Origin: Brienomyrus brachyistius
Lineage: Eukaryota; Chordata; Actinopteri; Osteoglossiformes; Mormyridae
Length of the DNA: 64,000 bases
Direction: 5' to 3'
Assembly: GCF_023856365.1 (NCBI RefSeq)
Contig: NC_064540.1
Coordinates: 28,698,474-28,762,473, forward strand
A program made the translations under genes and the position numbers. This document shows positions 36,231 to 45,640 of this stretch, piece after piece; position 1 is the first letter of the stretch, and the number at the start of each line of letters is the position of its first letter. Below the pieces are notes generated by a model. The model had not been told where the DNA came from and did no database searches. It saw nothing but the letters and a program-made list of their open reading frames with translations.

Positions 36231-37798
36231 AAATTCAAATTTCAAATTCAAATTTTATTTGTCACATACACAGTCGTACACAGTACGATATGAAGTGAAA
36301 TGCTTACACGACCGCCAGTGACCTAAAAGAGAATTCTTTACATAAAATAGAAGTAGAAATAGAAGTGTACTGTACATAATAGAAATTAAAATAGAAATAT
36401 GCTGTACAAAATAGAAATTCTTTCACATTGAAATTAGGTGGAGGAAGTATGGTGTGCAAGTATGCATGAAAAAAGTACCTTAAGATGCCTTATTAAAGTG
36501 ACTTTGTGCAAGGGTCCAGATGTAAACATGACCATGTGAGGTCAGATGTGAGTGTAAATGTGCATGAGAGTGTCCATAGTGTCCATTGGCGTTAGCAGGT
36601 TGTATTAGTTCTGTGTTTGTGTGTTGTTGAGAGACCTTATCGCCTGCGGGTAGAAGCTCCTCCTCAGTCTCTCTGTGTTAGCCTTCAGGGAGCGGAAGCG
36701 CTTCCCTGACCGCAACAGATGGAACAGTCTATTGTTGGGATGGCTGAGGTCCTTTGCAATCTTCCTGGCCTTGGTCCAGCACCGCTTGGTGTAGATTGAG
36801 TGCAGGTCAGGGAGCTTGGTGCGGATGATGCGCTCAGCTGAACGCACCACCCTCTGTATAGCTCGCCTGTCCTGCACTGTGCTGTTCCCGAACCAGGTCG
36901 TGATGTTTCCCGTCAAGATGCTCTCTATGGTGCAGGAGTAGAAATTCCTGAGCACCTTGGAGGGCAGTCTGAAGTCTTTCAAACGTCTGAGGTGGTACAG
37001 ACGCTGCCGGACCTTTTTCACCACGGTGTTGATGTGGCAGGACCATGACAGGTCCTGCGTGATGTGAACACCGAGGTATCTGAAGCTGTCCACTCTCTCC
37101 ACTGGGCTCCTGTTGATGACGGGGGTCTGGTAGTTCCTCTCCTGCTTTGTACTGAAGTCCACTATCAGCTCCTTTGTCTTGCTGACGTTCAGGAGGAGAT
37201 TGTTCCTCTGGCACCAGTTCTCCAGATTTCCAATCTCCTCTAGGTAGGCCGTCTCATCGTTGTTCGTGATCAGGCCGACCACGACAGTGTCGTCAGCAAA
37301 CTTGATGACGCTGGTGGAGTTGGTAGTGGCCACGCAGTCGTAGGTGTATAGAGAGTACAGGAGGGGGCTCAGAACACAACCCTGGGGGGCTCCAGTGCTG
37401 AGAGTGAGGGGGGCTGAGACATGACCGCCCATCCTTACTGCCTGTGGTCTGCCAGTTAGAAAGTTGGAGATCCACTGACACATGGATGAGCTGAGTCCCA
37501 AGTGCTCCAGCTTGGTGGTGAGTGTGGAGGGAATTATGGTGTTAAATGCAGAGCTGTAGTCGATGAAGAGCATTTTCACATAATTCCCTTTCCTAGTGTC
37601 CAGGTGAGTGAGGGATGTGTGGAGGAGATTTGAGATTGCGTCGTCTGTGGAACGGTTTGGACGGTATGCAAACTGTAGTGGGTCCAGTGTGTCGGGTAAT
37701 GAAGAAATGATGAAGTCTCTGAAGTCACTCTCCTTGGGAAGCCTTTTCACAGAATTTTGGAGTGTGGGTATGAGTATTTTTGCTCATTTATCCAGAAG
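36231..37798 (-). mobile_element. L2-type LINE, 3' part
   Basis: The 3' end has ATTCAAATTCAAATTTC units and TTTTATTTGTCACATACAC, then a short 3' UTR and a long RT frame. The 5' end is lost near 37798, where a hAT-like element begins. Confidence 0.85.
36605..37750 (-). pseudogene. L2-type LINE reverse transcriptase, 5'-truncated
   Basis: 381 open codons. It contains [20 protein letters not shown], then [18 protein letters not shown] (first catalytic Asp), [20 protein letters not shown], and [14 protein letters not shown] with the catalytic ADD intact. The thumb and C-terminus follow ([30 protein letters not shown]). No stop interrupts it, which is unusual for a LINE piece in this window. It lacks the endonuclease and the first RT motifs, so it cannot act alone. 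It lies antisense within csf1 intron 3. Confidence 0.9.
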
Positions 37799-37815
37799 AG
37801 CATTCGTTAGGCAGT

Positions 37816-38818
37816 AGGGATGTAACAACACACTCAACTCACGATTCGATACGAGTTCACAATACGATTTTTCTCACAATTTTTAACAGAATGAGCTACA
37901 GACAAATTTATTCCAAAATATTCCTTTATTTATCTTTCTAAACTGTGCAAAACATGTCCTCTTCTTAATAGTGCAACTGAAATTCAATAAAATACTGTTT
38001 AAAAAAATCCCAAATCAAAATTAGTCAATAAAAAATCTTCAAATAAACGGTAACGCTTTACATTAACTGCACCTTCATAATGCTTTTATATTGCATTCAT
38101 AAAATGTTCAGTACACCTTCATAATGTATTCATTAAGTATTCAGAACTCGTTCATAAACATCATGCATGTATACCTTTACATCCTAAAATTCCTTAACAA
38201 CTGTAATATACATTAATAACAAACATTATATAACAGCAAACATTATAATTGTACAACCATGTAATGTTTGTTATTAATATATGTTAAAGCTGTTTAAGTG
38301 TACTTGCATGCTGCTTACGAATGTTCTATGAATGCATTATGAAGGTGCACTTAATATAAAGTGTTACCAAATAAACTAAGGCTTGCATGTGCAGCTTTTT
38401 AGCGTGCTTTGCCCTTTTAATAATCTTCGCTCTGGCGGTGGTGAATTGAGGTCACTGTGGTGCCGGTGGACATGCAGAACCATGTTCGTTGTGCTATTTG
38501 TGTATGTTATCAGTCTTTTACAATGTTTGCATGCAGTTTATGTCTTGTCTGTGCTTTTCTCACCATTTTCGTTTGTGTTTGCCGGAAAGCTAAAATGCTG
38601 CCACACCGACGATATAAGATCAGAGGGTGTGTCCTCAATTTCAAATTCGCTTGCCATCTCGCATTCAGTCAAAACCAAAAACTAATGTATGACGTCAACA
38701 TGAATATGCAGTGACATTTAAATATAAAGTAGTGATTCATTTTCCACATTAGCGCATTTAAATCGTCATACATTTACATCAAATTTTAACCGATTCGTGA
38801 TTCATCGTTACATGCTTA
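37816..38818. mobile_element. hAT-like non-autonomous element
   Basis: The left end AGGGATGTAAC and right end GTTACATGCTTA are imperfect inverted repeats, continuing into GATTCG...-type sequence on both sides. Flanks TTAGGCAGT (37807-37815) and TTAGGCACT (38819-38827) look like an 8-9 bp duplication with one change. No transposase. It is interrupted by the MITE at 38049-38368. Confidence 0.65.
38049..38368. mobile_element. MITE with perfect 8-bp target duplication
   Basis: 320 bp. The left end GGTAACGCTTTACATTAACT and right end TAATATAAAGTGTTACC are inverted repeats. Inside, GCACCTTCATAATGC pairs with GCATTATGAAGGTGC. Flanked by AAATAAAC on both sides (38041-38048, 38369-38376), the 8-bp size of hAT insertions. 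Confidence 0.9.
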
Positions 38819-38849
38819 TTAGGCACTGATGTTGGATGTGAAGGGGTGA

Positions 38850-39130
38850 TTTGCAATCTCTGTTCTAGTTAATTCCAAAGATTTTCAATGGGGTTGAGGT
38901 CAGGTTCTGAGCAGCCCAGTCAAGTTTTTCCAAACCAAACTCACCCAACCATGTCCTTATGGACCTTGCTTTATGCATTGGGCCACAGTCATGCTGGAAA
39001 GGGCTCTTCAGAATGATCTCACCTTTCACAAATGTTTGTAAACCTGACTGCATGGCTAGATGATTGATTTTATACACCTGTGGCAATGGGTTTAAATGAA
39101 ATGCTTGAATTCAATTATTGGGAAGTGTGT
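38850..39130 (-). mobile_element. Tc1-derived repeat fragment
   Basis: In minus sense it includes GTGTCCCAATAATTG-like ends, GACTGTGGCCCAATGCATAA, AAGGTCCATAAGGACATGG and GACCTCAACCCCATTGAAAA. The same family occurs at 53795-54905 (split) and 61600-61990. Confidence 0.7.
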
Positions 39131-39182
39131 CCCAGTACTTTGGTCCTATTTAGTGCATGTGTCTGTGTGAAAAGTTAAGGGT

Positions 39183-39275
39183 GTTCCATGTCATGTGCCC
39201 GGTGCTTCCTGGGATAGGCTCCAGGGTCAACCATGATTTTGTGCTGGACATGCAGTGATGAAATATGGTTGGATG
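39183..39275 (+). mobile_element. Degenerate SINE 3' end
   Basis: GTGCCCGGTGCTTCCTGGGA then TAGGCTCCAGG resembles the V-SINE 3' part, with a weak TTGGATG tail. Low certainty. Confidence 0.35.
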
Positions 39276-40118
39276 TTTCTGAAGTAATTTACATTACTTT
39301 AACCATGTTAACTTGTGCGTTTTATTTAATAAAAAGTAAGGGTGAGTCAAATATCCAGTTGAAGCAAATATCCAGTACTAATAATGTGTCTTTCCCTAGC
39401 TGATTCTCATCTGATCATGTCTAATGAATATCTATATCTGTCTTCCGGTCTTCAGTGTTTATTTCTGTTTTCTCTTTGACATTATACCACATTATAACAC
39501 GGTAGACAGTGTTCTACTGCAATGCTATTGCTCTATTTTGAAATCCTTGTGTGCATTTAAAAATATATATTGTTTTCTAACACACCTAGTTTTGCAAGCT
39601 AGATTTAAATAGGACATCTAGCATTTTTGGCTACTTTAATGGCATTTGGCAGGCAGCACTGCTCTCGCCCACACACAGAGTCACACAAAGACCATCTAAT
39701 GATTTTATTCTGTTTCAAGATAATTGTCCATGCATGCAAGACTGATTCATCAAGAAGGTTGAGGCCTGCTAGCTCATTCCATTCCACCAGATCTTTTTAG
39801 AATTACCTCCCCTAAAAGACAACAGGGGTAGCAACCACTTCAAATATGGTGCACACTTTCTCTATGACACCCTCTCAATTTTAACTTAAATAAGAACCTA
39901 GAAAAAAACCCTAAATTCTTTTAGCCCTGTCTTAAAATGGATGAGAGAGGAATATAGGGCTCTTGAAGGAACAAACAGGCACGCTTAGGTTCACTCAAAA
40001 ACACTTTAATACAAGTAATACAAGATAACCTTGCATTAAAATCAATATCAATATATCAATTGAAACAATGCAAAATAATCTTGTACCACAACAGATATGG
40101 AATAGCATGAATCATACG
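39276..40118. other. csf1 intron 3, nothing recognised
   Basis: AT-rich, no coding signal. The open frames here have no family support. Confidence 0.45.
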
Positions 40119-40218
40119 ACAACAAGCACTGACAAATATTTATGTTAGTTTCACGCATTCAAAAATATCCAGTAATTGCGTTGCTTGTGACATTTGTGTA
40201 GTGTATTTCATAATAAAC
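40119..40218 (+). repeat. Repeat tail, left flank of LTR element
   Basis: AAGCACTGACAAATATTTAT through TGTATTTCATAATAAA repeats almost exactly at 42537-42634. It appears to be the tail of a piggyBac-related repeat into which the LTR element inserted. Confidence 0.7.
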
Positions 40219-40494
40219 TGTCACGATCCGGGGTGTAGCTGACGGGCGATCGTGCGGGTAAGGAGAAGGCAGGCAAGCGGGATACGGGAAAACGGGGGTT
40301 TATTCGTGGGAATCGGGGCAAGGGACATCAGACATCAAGAAACATCAATGACAGAAAGCAAACTGGGGAGACCAGGACTTAAATACACAAGACTGAATGA
40401 CAGCAAATGGAAACAGCTGGGTACAATTCGGGAAACACACGCGGGTAAGCAGGGGGCGTGGCACACAGGAGGAGCGGACGAGCCGGGCGTGACA
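40219..40494 (-). repeat. 3' LTR of the proline-rich element
   Basis: Starts (sense) TGTCACGCCCGGCTCGTCCG and ends GGATCGTGACA. It has TATTTAAGTCC and AATAAACC. Two small differences in length from the 5' LTR include one in the primer-matching segment (AATGACAGAAAG instead of AATGACAGACAAAG on +). Confidence 0.9.
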
Positions 40495-40520
40495 GAACCC
40501 CCCCCCAAAGGCGCGCTGCA
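40495..40520 (-). promoter_or_regulatory. Polypurine tract of the LTR element
   Basis: In sense orientation CCTTTGGGGGGGGGTTC immediately precedes the 3' LTR. The copy at 44.2 kb has the same CCTTTGGGGGGGG string in the same place. Such tracts prime plus-strand DNA synthesis in LTR elements. The role is inferred from position and conservation. Confidence 0.65.
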
Positions 40521-40596
40521 CCGGGCGCGCCCGGGAGGAGGCGAAGGACGGGACGAGACCAGGGAACCAAAACCTGAAAAACAAGAACCAAAACCA

Positions 40597-42057
40597 TCAA
40601 CGAGGGACAGGGAACAAGACAGACAGGCAAAACTGACACAAAGGCAGAAGCCAAGACAGGACACTACACAGGACAGGAAAAGCGGACAAACAGACCAGAA
40701 AAGGGGACACAGAGGGAACAGGCGGGACAAAAGGACCGGGAGTGAACGGAGGGAACCCAGAGGGAGAAGGAGGCACAGGAGGAGCGAAGGGACGAGGGAC
40801 AAAGAAAGGGGAAGCAGAGATAGAAGGGACCGAGGCAGGGAAGAAGGGAGAGAAGGAGGGGGAACGAAGGGGAGCCCGAGGGAGCCCCAGCGGGCGACGG
40901 GAGGCAGCCGGAGGGGCCGCAGGCGGCCGGGAGGCCGGAGCCGGAGGGGACCTCGGAGGGGCCGAGGAGACAGGGCGAGGGACCCGCGGAGGGGCCAGGG
41001 AGGGAGCAGGAGGGAGCACCAGGGAAGGGGACGAGGGAGCTGGAAGGGGCCAGGGCGAAGGCAAGGCGAGGGGGGGAGCCGCTGCAGGCGGCGACGTCCT
41101 CCGACGGGCCGAAGGTAGGGGCCCCGCAGGCGACCGACCAGGCACCGGAGGGGGGAGCGAGGCAGGGCGACGAGGCACCGGAGAGGGACCCGCAGGCGAC
41201 AGCCGACCCGGAGGGCCAGGACCCGCGGGCGCCATCCGAGCCCCAGCGCAGGCGAGGCAGGGCGAGCCAGGGGGCAGGGCGGGCGGGACCCCAGCCCTGC
41301 GTCTGTGTCCCCTCCCTTTACGGGACACAGACATGACCCCAGGTCGGGGTCGAGTTCGCCGGGGCGAGGGAGAAACAGTCACAGGGGGAAAAGGGACAGA
41401 AGCGCGGTCAGGACTTGGAGCGCGGTCAGGACTTGGAGCGCGGTCAGGACTTGGAGCGGGCTGCAGTGGGGGCGCCTGCCCGGGAGCTGCAGCAGGCGGC
41501 TGCAGAGGGGGCGCCGGCCCGGGAGCTGCAGCAGGCGGCTGCAGAGGGGGCGCCGGCCCGGGAGCTGCAGCAGGCGGCTGCAGAGGGGGCGCCGGCCCGG
41601 GAGCTGCAGCAGGCGGCTGCAGAGGGGGCTGCGCAGGCAGCGGCGGCCGCACGGGAGCGGGGTCCGCCGGTAGCGGCGGCCGCACGGGAGCGGGGTCCGC
41701 CGGCAGCAACGGAGGGAGGTCCTCCGTACTGGCGATCGCCGGTCTCCTCCTTCTCCCCCGCTGGCGCCTGGTGGTGGCGGGAGGCGGCGCGATGTCCGTG
41801 AAAACGGACGGCGGAAGAAAGGCCTCCGGCTCCGGGTAAGGGTAGAGGAAGGGTTCCTCGTCCTCGTCCTCACTGGAAAACCAGTACTTCCACACGGGAT
41901 CGGGGTCGCGTGTGGTCAGCCTCCGGGCTGGAGGTAGGGCGGGTACTTCCCTCTCGTCCTCAATCGGGAGCCAAAGCCTAGAGAGCGAGCAGGCGCCGAG
42001 ACGGATCGTCCCCTGCGGGACTCTCCGTCTCCTCCGCTTCTTTTTGTGGTCTGTCAT
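40597..42057 (-). CDS. Proline-rich protein of the LTR element (unknown function)
   Basis: The ATG at 42057 opens MTDHKKKRRRRRVPQGTIRL, two bases inside the 5' LTR border. About 486 codons follow to TGA. Order: basic N-terminus (possible nuclear signal or RNA binding), a short mixed region (WLPIEDEREVPALPPARRL), an acidic patch (WFSSEDEDEEPF), a proline/alanine tandem repeat region (LQPPAAAPGPAPP x4), a long low-complexity Pro/Ser/Arg region, then a hydrophobic C-terminus ending CQFCLSVLFPVPR. The ORF can be extended upstream into the LTR but the first ATG after the border is preferred. No gag zinc knuckle, protease or polymerase motif is present. The C-terminal end is shared with copies at 7205-7756 and 44568-45071. 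Whether it is translated is unproven. Confidence 0.6.
   Translation of the reverse strand: MTDHKKKRRRRRVPQGTIRLGACSLSRLWLPIEDEREVPALPPARRLTTRDPDPVWKYWFSSEDEDEEPFLYPYPEPEAFLPPSVFTDIAPPPATTRRQRGRRRRPAIASTEDLPPLLPADPAPVRPPLPADPAPVRPPLPAQPPLQPPAAAPGPAPPLQPPAAAPGPAPPLQPPAAAPGPAPPLQPPAAAPGQAPPLQPAPSPDRAPSPDRAPSPDRASVPFPPVTVSPSPRRTRPRPGVMSVSRKGRGHRRRAGVPPALPPGSPCLACAGARMAPAGPGPPGRLSPAGPSPVPRRPASLPPPVPGRSPAGPLPSARRRTSPPAAAPPLALPSPWPLPAPSSPSLVLPPAPSLAPPRVPRPVSSAPPRSPPAPASRPPAAPPAASRRPLGLPRAPLRSPSFSPFFPASVPSISASPFFVPRPFAPPVPPSPSGFPPFTPGPFVPPVPSVSPFLVCLSAFPVLCSVLSWLLPLCQFCLSVLFPVPR
41402..41640 (+). repeat. In-frame tandem repeats (18 bp and 39 bp)
   Basis: Three copies of GCGCGGTCAGGACTTGGA (41401-41455) are followed by about four copies of a 39-bp unit containing GAGCTGCAGCAGGCGGCTGC (41480-41630). 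Both unit lengths are multiples of three, so they expand the proline-rich frame without breaking it. Confidence 0.9.
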
Positions 42058-42058
42058 T
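42049..42058 (-). promoter_or_regulatory. Candidate self-primer binding site
   Basis: In sense orientation AATGACAGAC begins one or two bases after the 5' LTR end (...GTGACA). It is perfectly complementary to GTCTGTCATT at 42182-42173 in the LTR, where the transcript is predicted to start. No TGG-type tRNA primer site is present. Function is inferred by analogy with the Tf1/sushi group. Confidence 0.6.
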
Positions 42059-42059
42059 C

Positions 42060-42322
42060 TGTCACGATCCGGGGTGTAGCTGACGGGCGATCGTGCGGGT
42101 AAGGAGAAGGCAGGCAAGCGGGATACGGGGGTTTATTCGTGGGAATCGGGGCAAGGGACATCAGGAAACATCAATGACAGACAAAGCAAACTGGGGAGAC
42201 CAGGACTTAAATACACAAGACTGAATGACAGCAAATGGAAACAGCTGGGTACAATTCGGGAAACACACGTGGGTAAGCAGGGGGCGTGGCACACAGGAGG
42301 AGCGGACGAGCCGGGCGTGACA
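42060..42322 (-). repeat. 5' LTR of the proline-rich element
   Basis: 263 bp, TGTCACGCCC...CGTGACA in sense. A TATTTAA box lies at 42213-42207, a predicted RNA start at about 42183, and AATAAACCCCC at about 42137-42127. Nearly identical to the 3' LTR apart from two short indels. Confidence 0.9.
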
Positions 42323-42690
42323 TAAAACATTATAAACATTAAACATTAACATTAAACATTTAAACATTAAAAGCGTGGAAAGCAAGAAAGTGGTGTGTGC
42401 GGCCGCTCCGTGAGAACAGGATCAAAGATTTCAGCGTGTTGTGATTTATTGTGTTATTTGTGGGATTTTATGTATTTATTTTACGTATTTTTAAGTGGAC
42501 AGATATAGATTTCGAACAAATTTTCGAGCATGTGCAACAAGCACTGACAGATATTTATGTTAGTTTCACGCATTCAAAAATATTCAGTAATTGCGTTGCT
42601 TGTGACATTTGTGTAGTGTATTTCATAATAAATAATAATATAAACAATAAACAGCTTGTGATTGACAACTGACTGTTTTCCACTGATGAC
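42323..42690 (+). repeat. piggyBac-related repeat tail, right flank
   Basis: ATTAAACATT-type units are followed by GTGGAAAGCAAGAAAGTGGTG and a segment whose frame (FILRIFKWTDIDFEQIFEHVQ) matches the minus strand of 45650-45760 (FYLRIFKWKDKDFSLIFEHV). It ends with the same tail as 40119-40218. Confidence 0.55.
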
Positions 42691-43329
42691 CTCAGAGAAC
42701 CTCAGAGAAGATGTAAAACATAGTAATTCTTTTTTGGTTTATACTTTCATAAGGTTTAAAAATTTTTGAAACAGTACAGAAGCTAACAGATCGATAACAG
42801 CTTTCCCAGTGCATGGGTAGCTGGGGTCCTTGCAGCATAGCGTCATAATCACGGACGTGGAAAGTACAATCAAGGTTCAACACCTAGTCTGCCAAATGGT
42901 CGATGTGTAACACCTCCAAACCCCTTCTCAGCAGAGTAACACAGTCTATTGTTAGTTTGAATGATTTGGCCGAAACCAATTCATATCAGAGTAGCCACAG
43001 TGCAAACAAAAAAATTTAGTCATAGATTGTTAATGAATGAATATGCATTGCACTTTATAAAAACGATGTATGCAGACCTTGGATTTTTATCAACAAAGCC
43101 ATGTGGAAGTCTAGGCTTTTACAGTAAATAGTGTAGGATCTGCATTTTTCCCATTTATTGAAAGTGAATCATAGCACGAAAAACACAAAACCTTTATGGA
43201 GTGTGTATTTACAGTAAATTCACCAGAAAATAAATTATTATACAACATAAATGCTTGAGGAAGTCTATAAAATGAAAAGATCTAAAAAATATATATACAT
43301 GAGCACTTTTTGAGCTATTCTGCTAGTAC
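42691..43329. other. csf1 intron 3, nothing recognised
   Basis: AT-rich without coding or repeat signal that I can name. Confidence 0.4.
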
Positions 43330-43700
43330 CCTGTGTGTCGAGATGCAGTAACACCTTTACACAACCTACTCAAACAGGGAAAGTTGTGCCTCCGCCTCCC
43401 CGTTTTGTGTTTTCATTTCTTCTGGAGAGGTATTCGACCGACAGTCTAGAACAACAGCCTAGGTGTGATCTCAACCCCCTCCTAATGAGGCAGCATTCCA
43501 AGCACAAGTTTGGTGTGGAAAGCAGGAAAGTGATGTGTGTGGCTACTCAAGGAAAAAGGGACCAAAAATTACAGTGACTACATTGCATGTGACATTTGCA
43601 TGGTGAATTTGCTACTAAACAGCCATTTGTGATTAACAAAGTCTGATTGTTTCCCACTGAAGACCATTGAAGACTGCTCATGCTGATTCTCCTGTATGCC
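43330..43700 (+). repeat. Second copy of the piggyBac-related tail
   Basis: Shares GTGTGGAAAGCAGGAAAGTG, TGCATGTGACATTTGCATGG and the closing TGATTGTTTCCCACTGAAGA with 42375-42690. The frame HKFGVESRKVMCVATQGK is the coding relic. Confidence 0.5.
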
Positions 43701-44229
43701 ACACCCCCCTCGCTACTCCCCTCAGAATCCCCATGCCATCAGCTGTTTCTAGGTGTGTGTACTGGAGCATGTTTTCCTCTGATTAACCTTGATATCGTGT
43801 TCGGGGCAGCACCGACCTGTTTGTAAGTTTAAAATGCATAAAAACGGCATATTTGTGTACTGCACCAAGGCTTTTTGACTTTGTCAGGAATCTCAATTAA
43901 AACAAAAAAAAAATTCTAACAAAATCAAGGAAAGGCATGCCCATACATGTAAGGCAAGATAAGATACCAGTTCCGTATATTTATATAAATCTCTTGAGGT
44001 TTATTTTACCATTATTTTCTATTGAAAACGGGAGGTATGCTGTCAAAAGAAAACTAAAAATATTAAAACCAATCTTTTCATGGATAAGGAAGCCTAACAA
44101 GGTAACCAAGAGGTAAGAAGCAAATTGGATGATAAATGATTGTTTTGAGGGTATTTTATGGCTGATTTAAGCACCCGTTTAACATACGAGAGAGGAACAG
44201 AAATCTAACATAGGACAAAGGTTAAACCC
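43701..44229. other. csf1 intron 3, nothing recognised
   Basis: No gene or named repeat seen. Confidence 0.4.
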
Positions 44230-44492
44230 TGTCACAGCTCTGACCAGGGAGGCAGAAGCTGGGAGACGTAAGATCGGGGAATATACAGGGTTTAATGGGA
44301 GCAAACACTAAGGAACAGACAGAAACGCAGATTGACATTACAATGACTGGACTGAGGAAACAAACTGAAATGCGGACTAAATTTATTGGACTAAGGACGG
44401 CAACAGGAAACAGCTGGTGAACACGGGGAATCCACACGGGGTTAACGAGGGGCGCGTGGCACACGAAAGGAGCAGACCATCGGGGCAGGACA
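44230..44492 (-). repeat. 3' LTR of the truncated copy
   Basis: 263 bp, the same length as the 5' LTR at 42060-42322 but clearly diverged. It retains CCAGCTGTTTCCTGTTGCC, an ATAAATTTAGTCC TATA-like region and AGTCATTG about 30 nt after it. Confidence 0.8.
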
Positions 44493-44567
44493 GGCCCCCC
44501 CCCCAAAGGGGCGCACTTCGGGCGCACCTAAGGGGAGCAAAGCGACGGGGAGACAAAAGCAACAACA

Positions 44568-45071
44568 TCAATGGGGCACAGGGAACAAGACAGACATGCA
44601 GAACAGACACAAAGACAACAACCCAGACAACAACTGACAAACAATGGGAAAAGCCAACAGGCACAAGGTCAAGAACACCGGAGACACAGGTGGAACAAAG
44701 GGGCCAGGAGTGAATGAAGGATAAACAGGAGGACGAGGAGTAGACACAGGGGGCACAAAGGCAGAGGGCGGGGGAAAACGGGGAGCAGGAGAGAACCCCG
44801 GCAGGCGAGGGACGGAAGCCAGAGGGACCCTTGGTGAACGTGAGGAGAGAGCAGAAGGGAAAGCCGAAGGTGGCGAGGAGGCAGGTGGATGGACTGACGG
44901 AGGGGGCGAGGAGGAAGGTGAAGAGGACACAGGCGAAGGGGAGGAGGGAGCAGGAGCCACGGCAGGCGAAGCCGCGGCCGCCGCCAGCCAAGACGTAGGC
45001 GACTGATGAGCTGGAGATAAGGGACCTGCAGGCGGCCGATGAGCTGCTGCAGGCGGAACCGGAGGCGGCAC
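44568..45071 (-). pseudogene. Proline-rich frame of LTR element (truncated copy)
   Basis: 167 open codons to TGA, missing the basic N-terminus. Ala/Pro/Ser-rich blocks (SPAVAPAPSSPSPVSSSPSS) lead to FTPGPFVPPVSPVF and the C-terminal CLFCMSVLFPVPH. The C-terminus aligns without gaps over about 12 residues with the intact copy (CQFCLSVLFPVPR). Retention of an open frame in a diverged, truncated copy could reflect past coding constraint or the low stop frequency of GC-rich sequence. Confidence 0.5.
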
Positions 45072-45130
45072 CCTCCAGTTACTGTAAGTTTAGTAGTACG
45101 TTTTTGCTCAGGATGTTTTGCATCGCTTTA

Positions 45131-45640
45131 TCAGCAGTCTAAGCACAACTTTGGTGTATCCTTAGAGCATTTTCCACAGACAAATCTCTTGCATGTCTGG
45201 CAGATGTAACAAGTTTTTTTCCCAGAACATCTGCCAATTTGACTGTCTCCTCTTTGCAAGCGGGGAATGAGTTTCAGGAAAAGGTCGCTTACATGCTATT
45301 GCCCCTACTGCCTTTGCCACTTTCTGATGCGTACACAGCTCCTTCACCAGCTCGAGAATAAATTTCCGTCTGCTTATGGTAACGTTCATGCACTGTTTGC
45401 ACAGAATATGTGCACTGATTGCATCCAGGTCTAGGAGGTTGTTAAATACAGCTACGGGCCAACGACGGGTGCTTCCCTTTAGTCAATACAGCCGTGCCAT
45501 TTTATCCATAACATCAATGCCAACTTTAGTGCTGTTGTAGTGGGAAATTGTTTTGGGCAGTTTCTTTGTGCCATTATTAGTTGAAACTGTCTGATGCATT
45601 GTGCTCAGAACACATACATTTTTCTTTGGTTTTGCCCGGT
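45131..45640 (-). pseudogene. piggyBac transposase, C-terminal fragment
   Basis: The minus strand reads KLPKTISHYNSTKVGIDVMD then KMARLY, a TGA stop, and GSTRRWPVAVFNNLLDLDAI. These match the piggyBac core end (YNxTKGGVDxxD and RRWP blocks). SRRKFILELVKELCTHQK follows. After a frame change, TCYICQTCKRFVCGKC gives the C-terminal cysteine-rich zinc domain and LCLDC the end. At least one stop and one frameshift are present. The catalytic N-terminal two thirds is absent. Confidence 0.85.

Larger units (their letters stand above)
40219..42322 (-). mobile_element. Proline-rich non-autonomous LTR retrotransposon, complete
   Basis: 2104 bp. Two direct terminal repeats (40219-40494 and 42060-42322) enclose a 1.56-kb GC-rich internal region with a long proline-rich frame on the minus strand. 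In sense orientation it reads 5' LTR, a candidate self-primer site at 42058-42049, the frame, a G-rich polypurine tract, and the 3' LTR. It lacks protease, reverse transcriptase and integrase, so it depends on another element. The flanks TAAAC | TAAAA are only a near-match duplication. The close similarity of the LTRs suggests recent insertion. Confidence 0.85.
44230..45077 (-). mobile_element. Proline-rich LTR element, 5'-truncated copy
   Basis: The 3' LTR at 44230-44492 (sense TGTCCTGCCCCGATGG ... AGCTGTGACA) is preceded by a CCTTTGGGGGGGGGG polypurine tract and a proline-rich frame. The 5' part is missing; the sequence passes into a piggyBac relic at about 45080. Confidence 0.8.

Noticed and set aside
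41480..41640. Evenly spaced direct repeats resembling a CRISPR array
   Set aside because: Units are contiguous tandem copies without unique spacers, in a eukaryotic genome.
40742..41839. 365-codon Gly/Arg-rich frame on the + strand
   Set aside because: Antisense shadow of the proline-rich frame. Its C-terminus is not shared with other copies, whereas the minus frame's is.
40219..42322. Interpreting the TGTCAC/GTGACA ends as a DNA transposon
   Set aside because: The long terminal sequences are direct repeats with TATA and poly(A) signals and a polypurine tract, which fits LTRs rather than TIRs.
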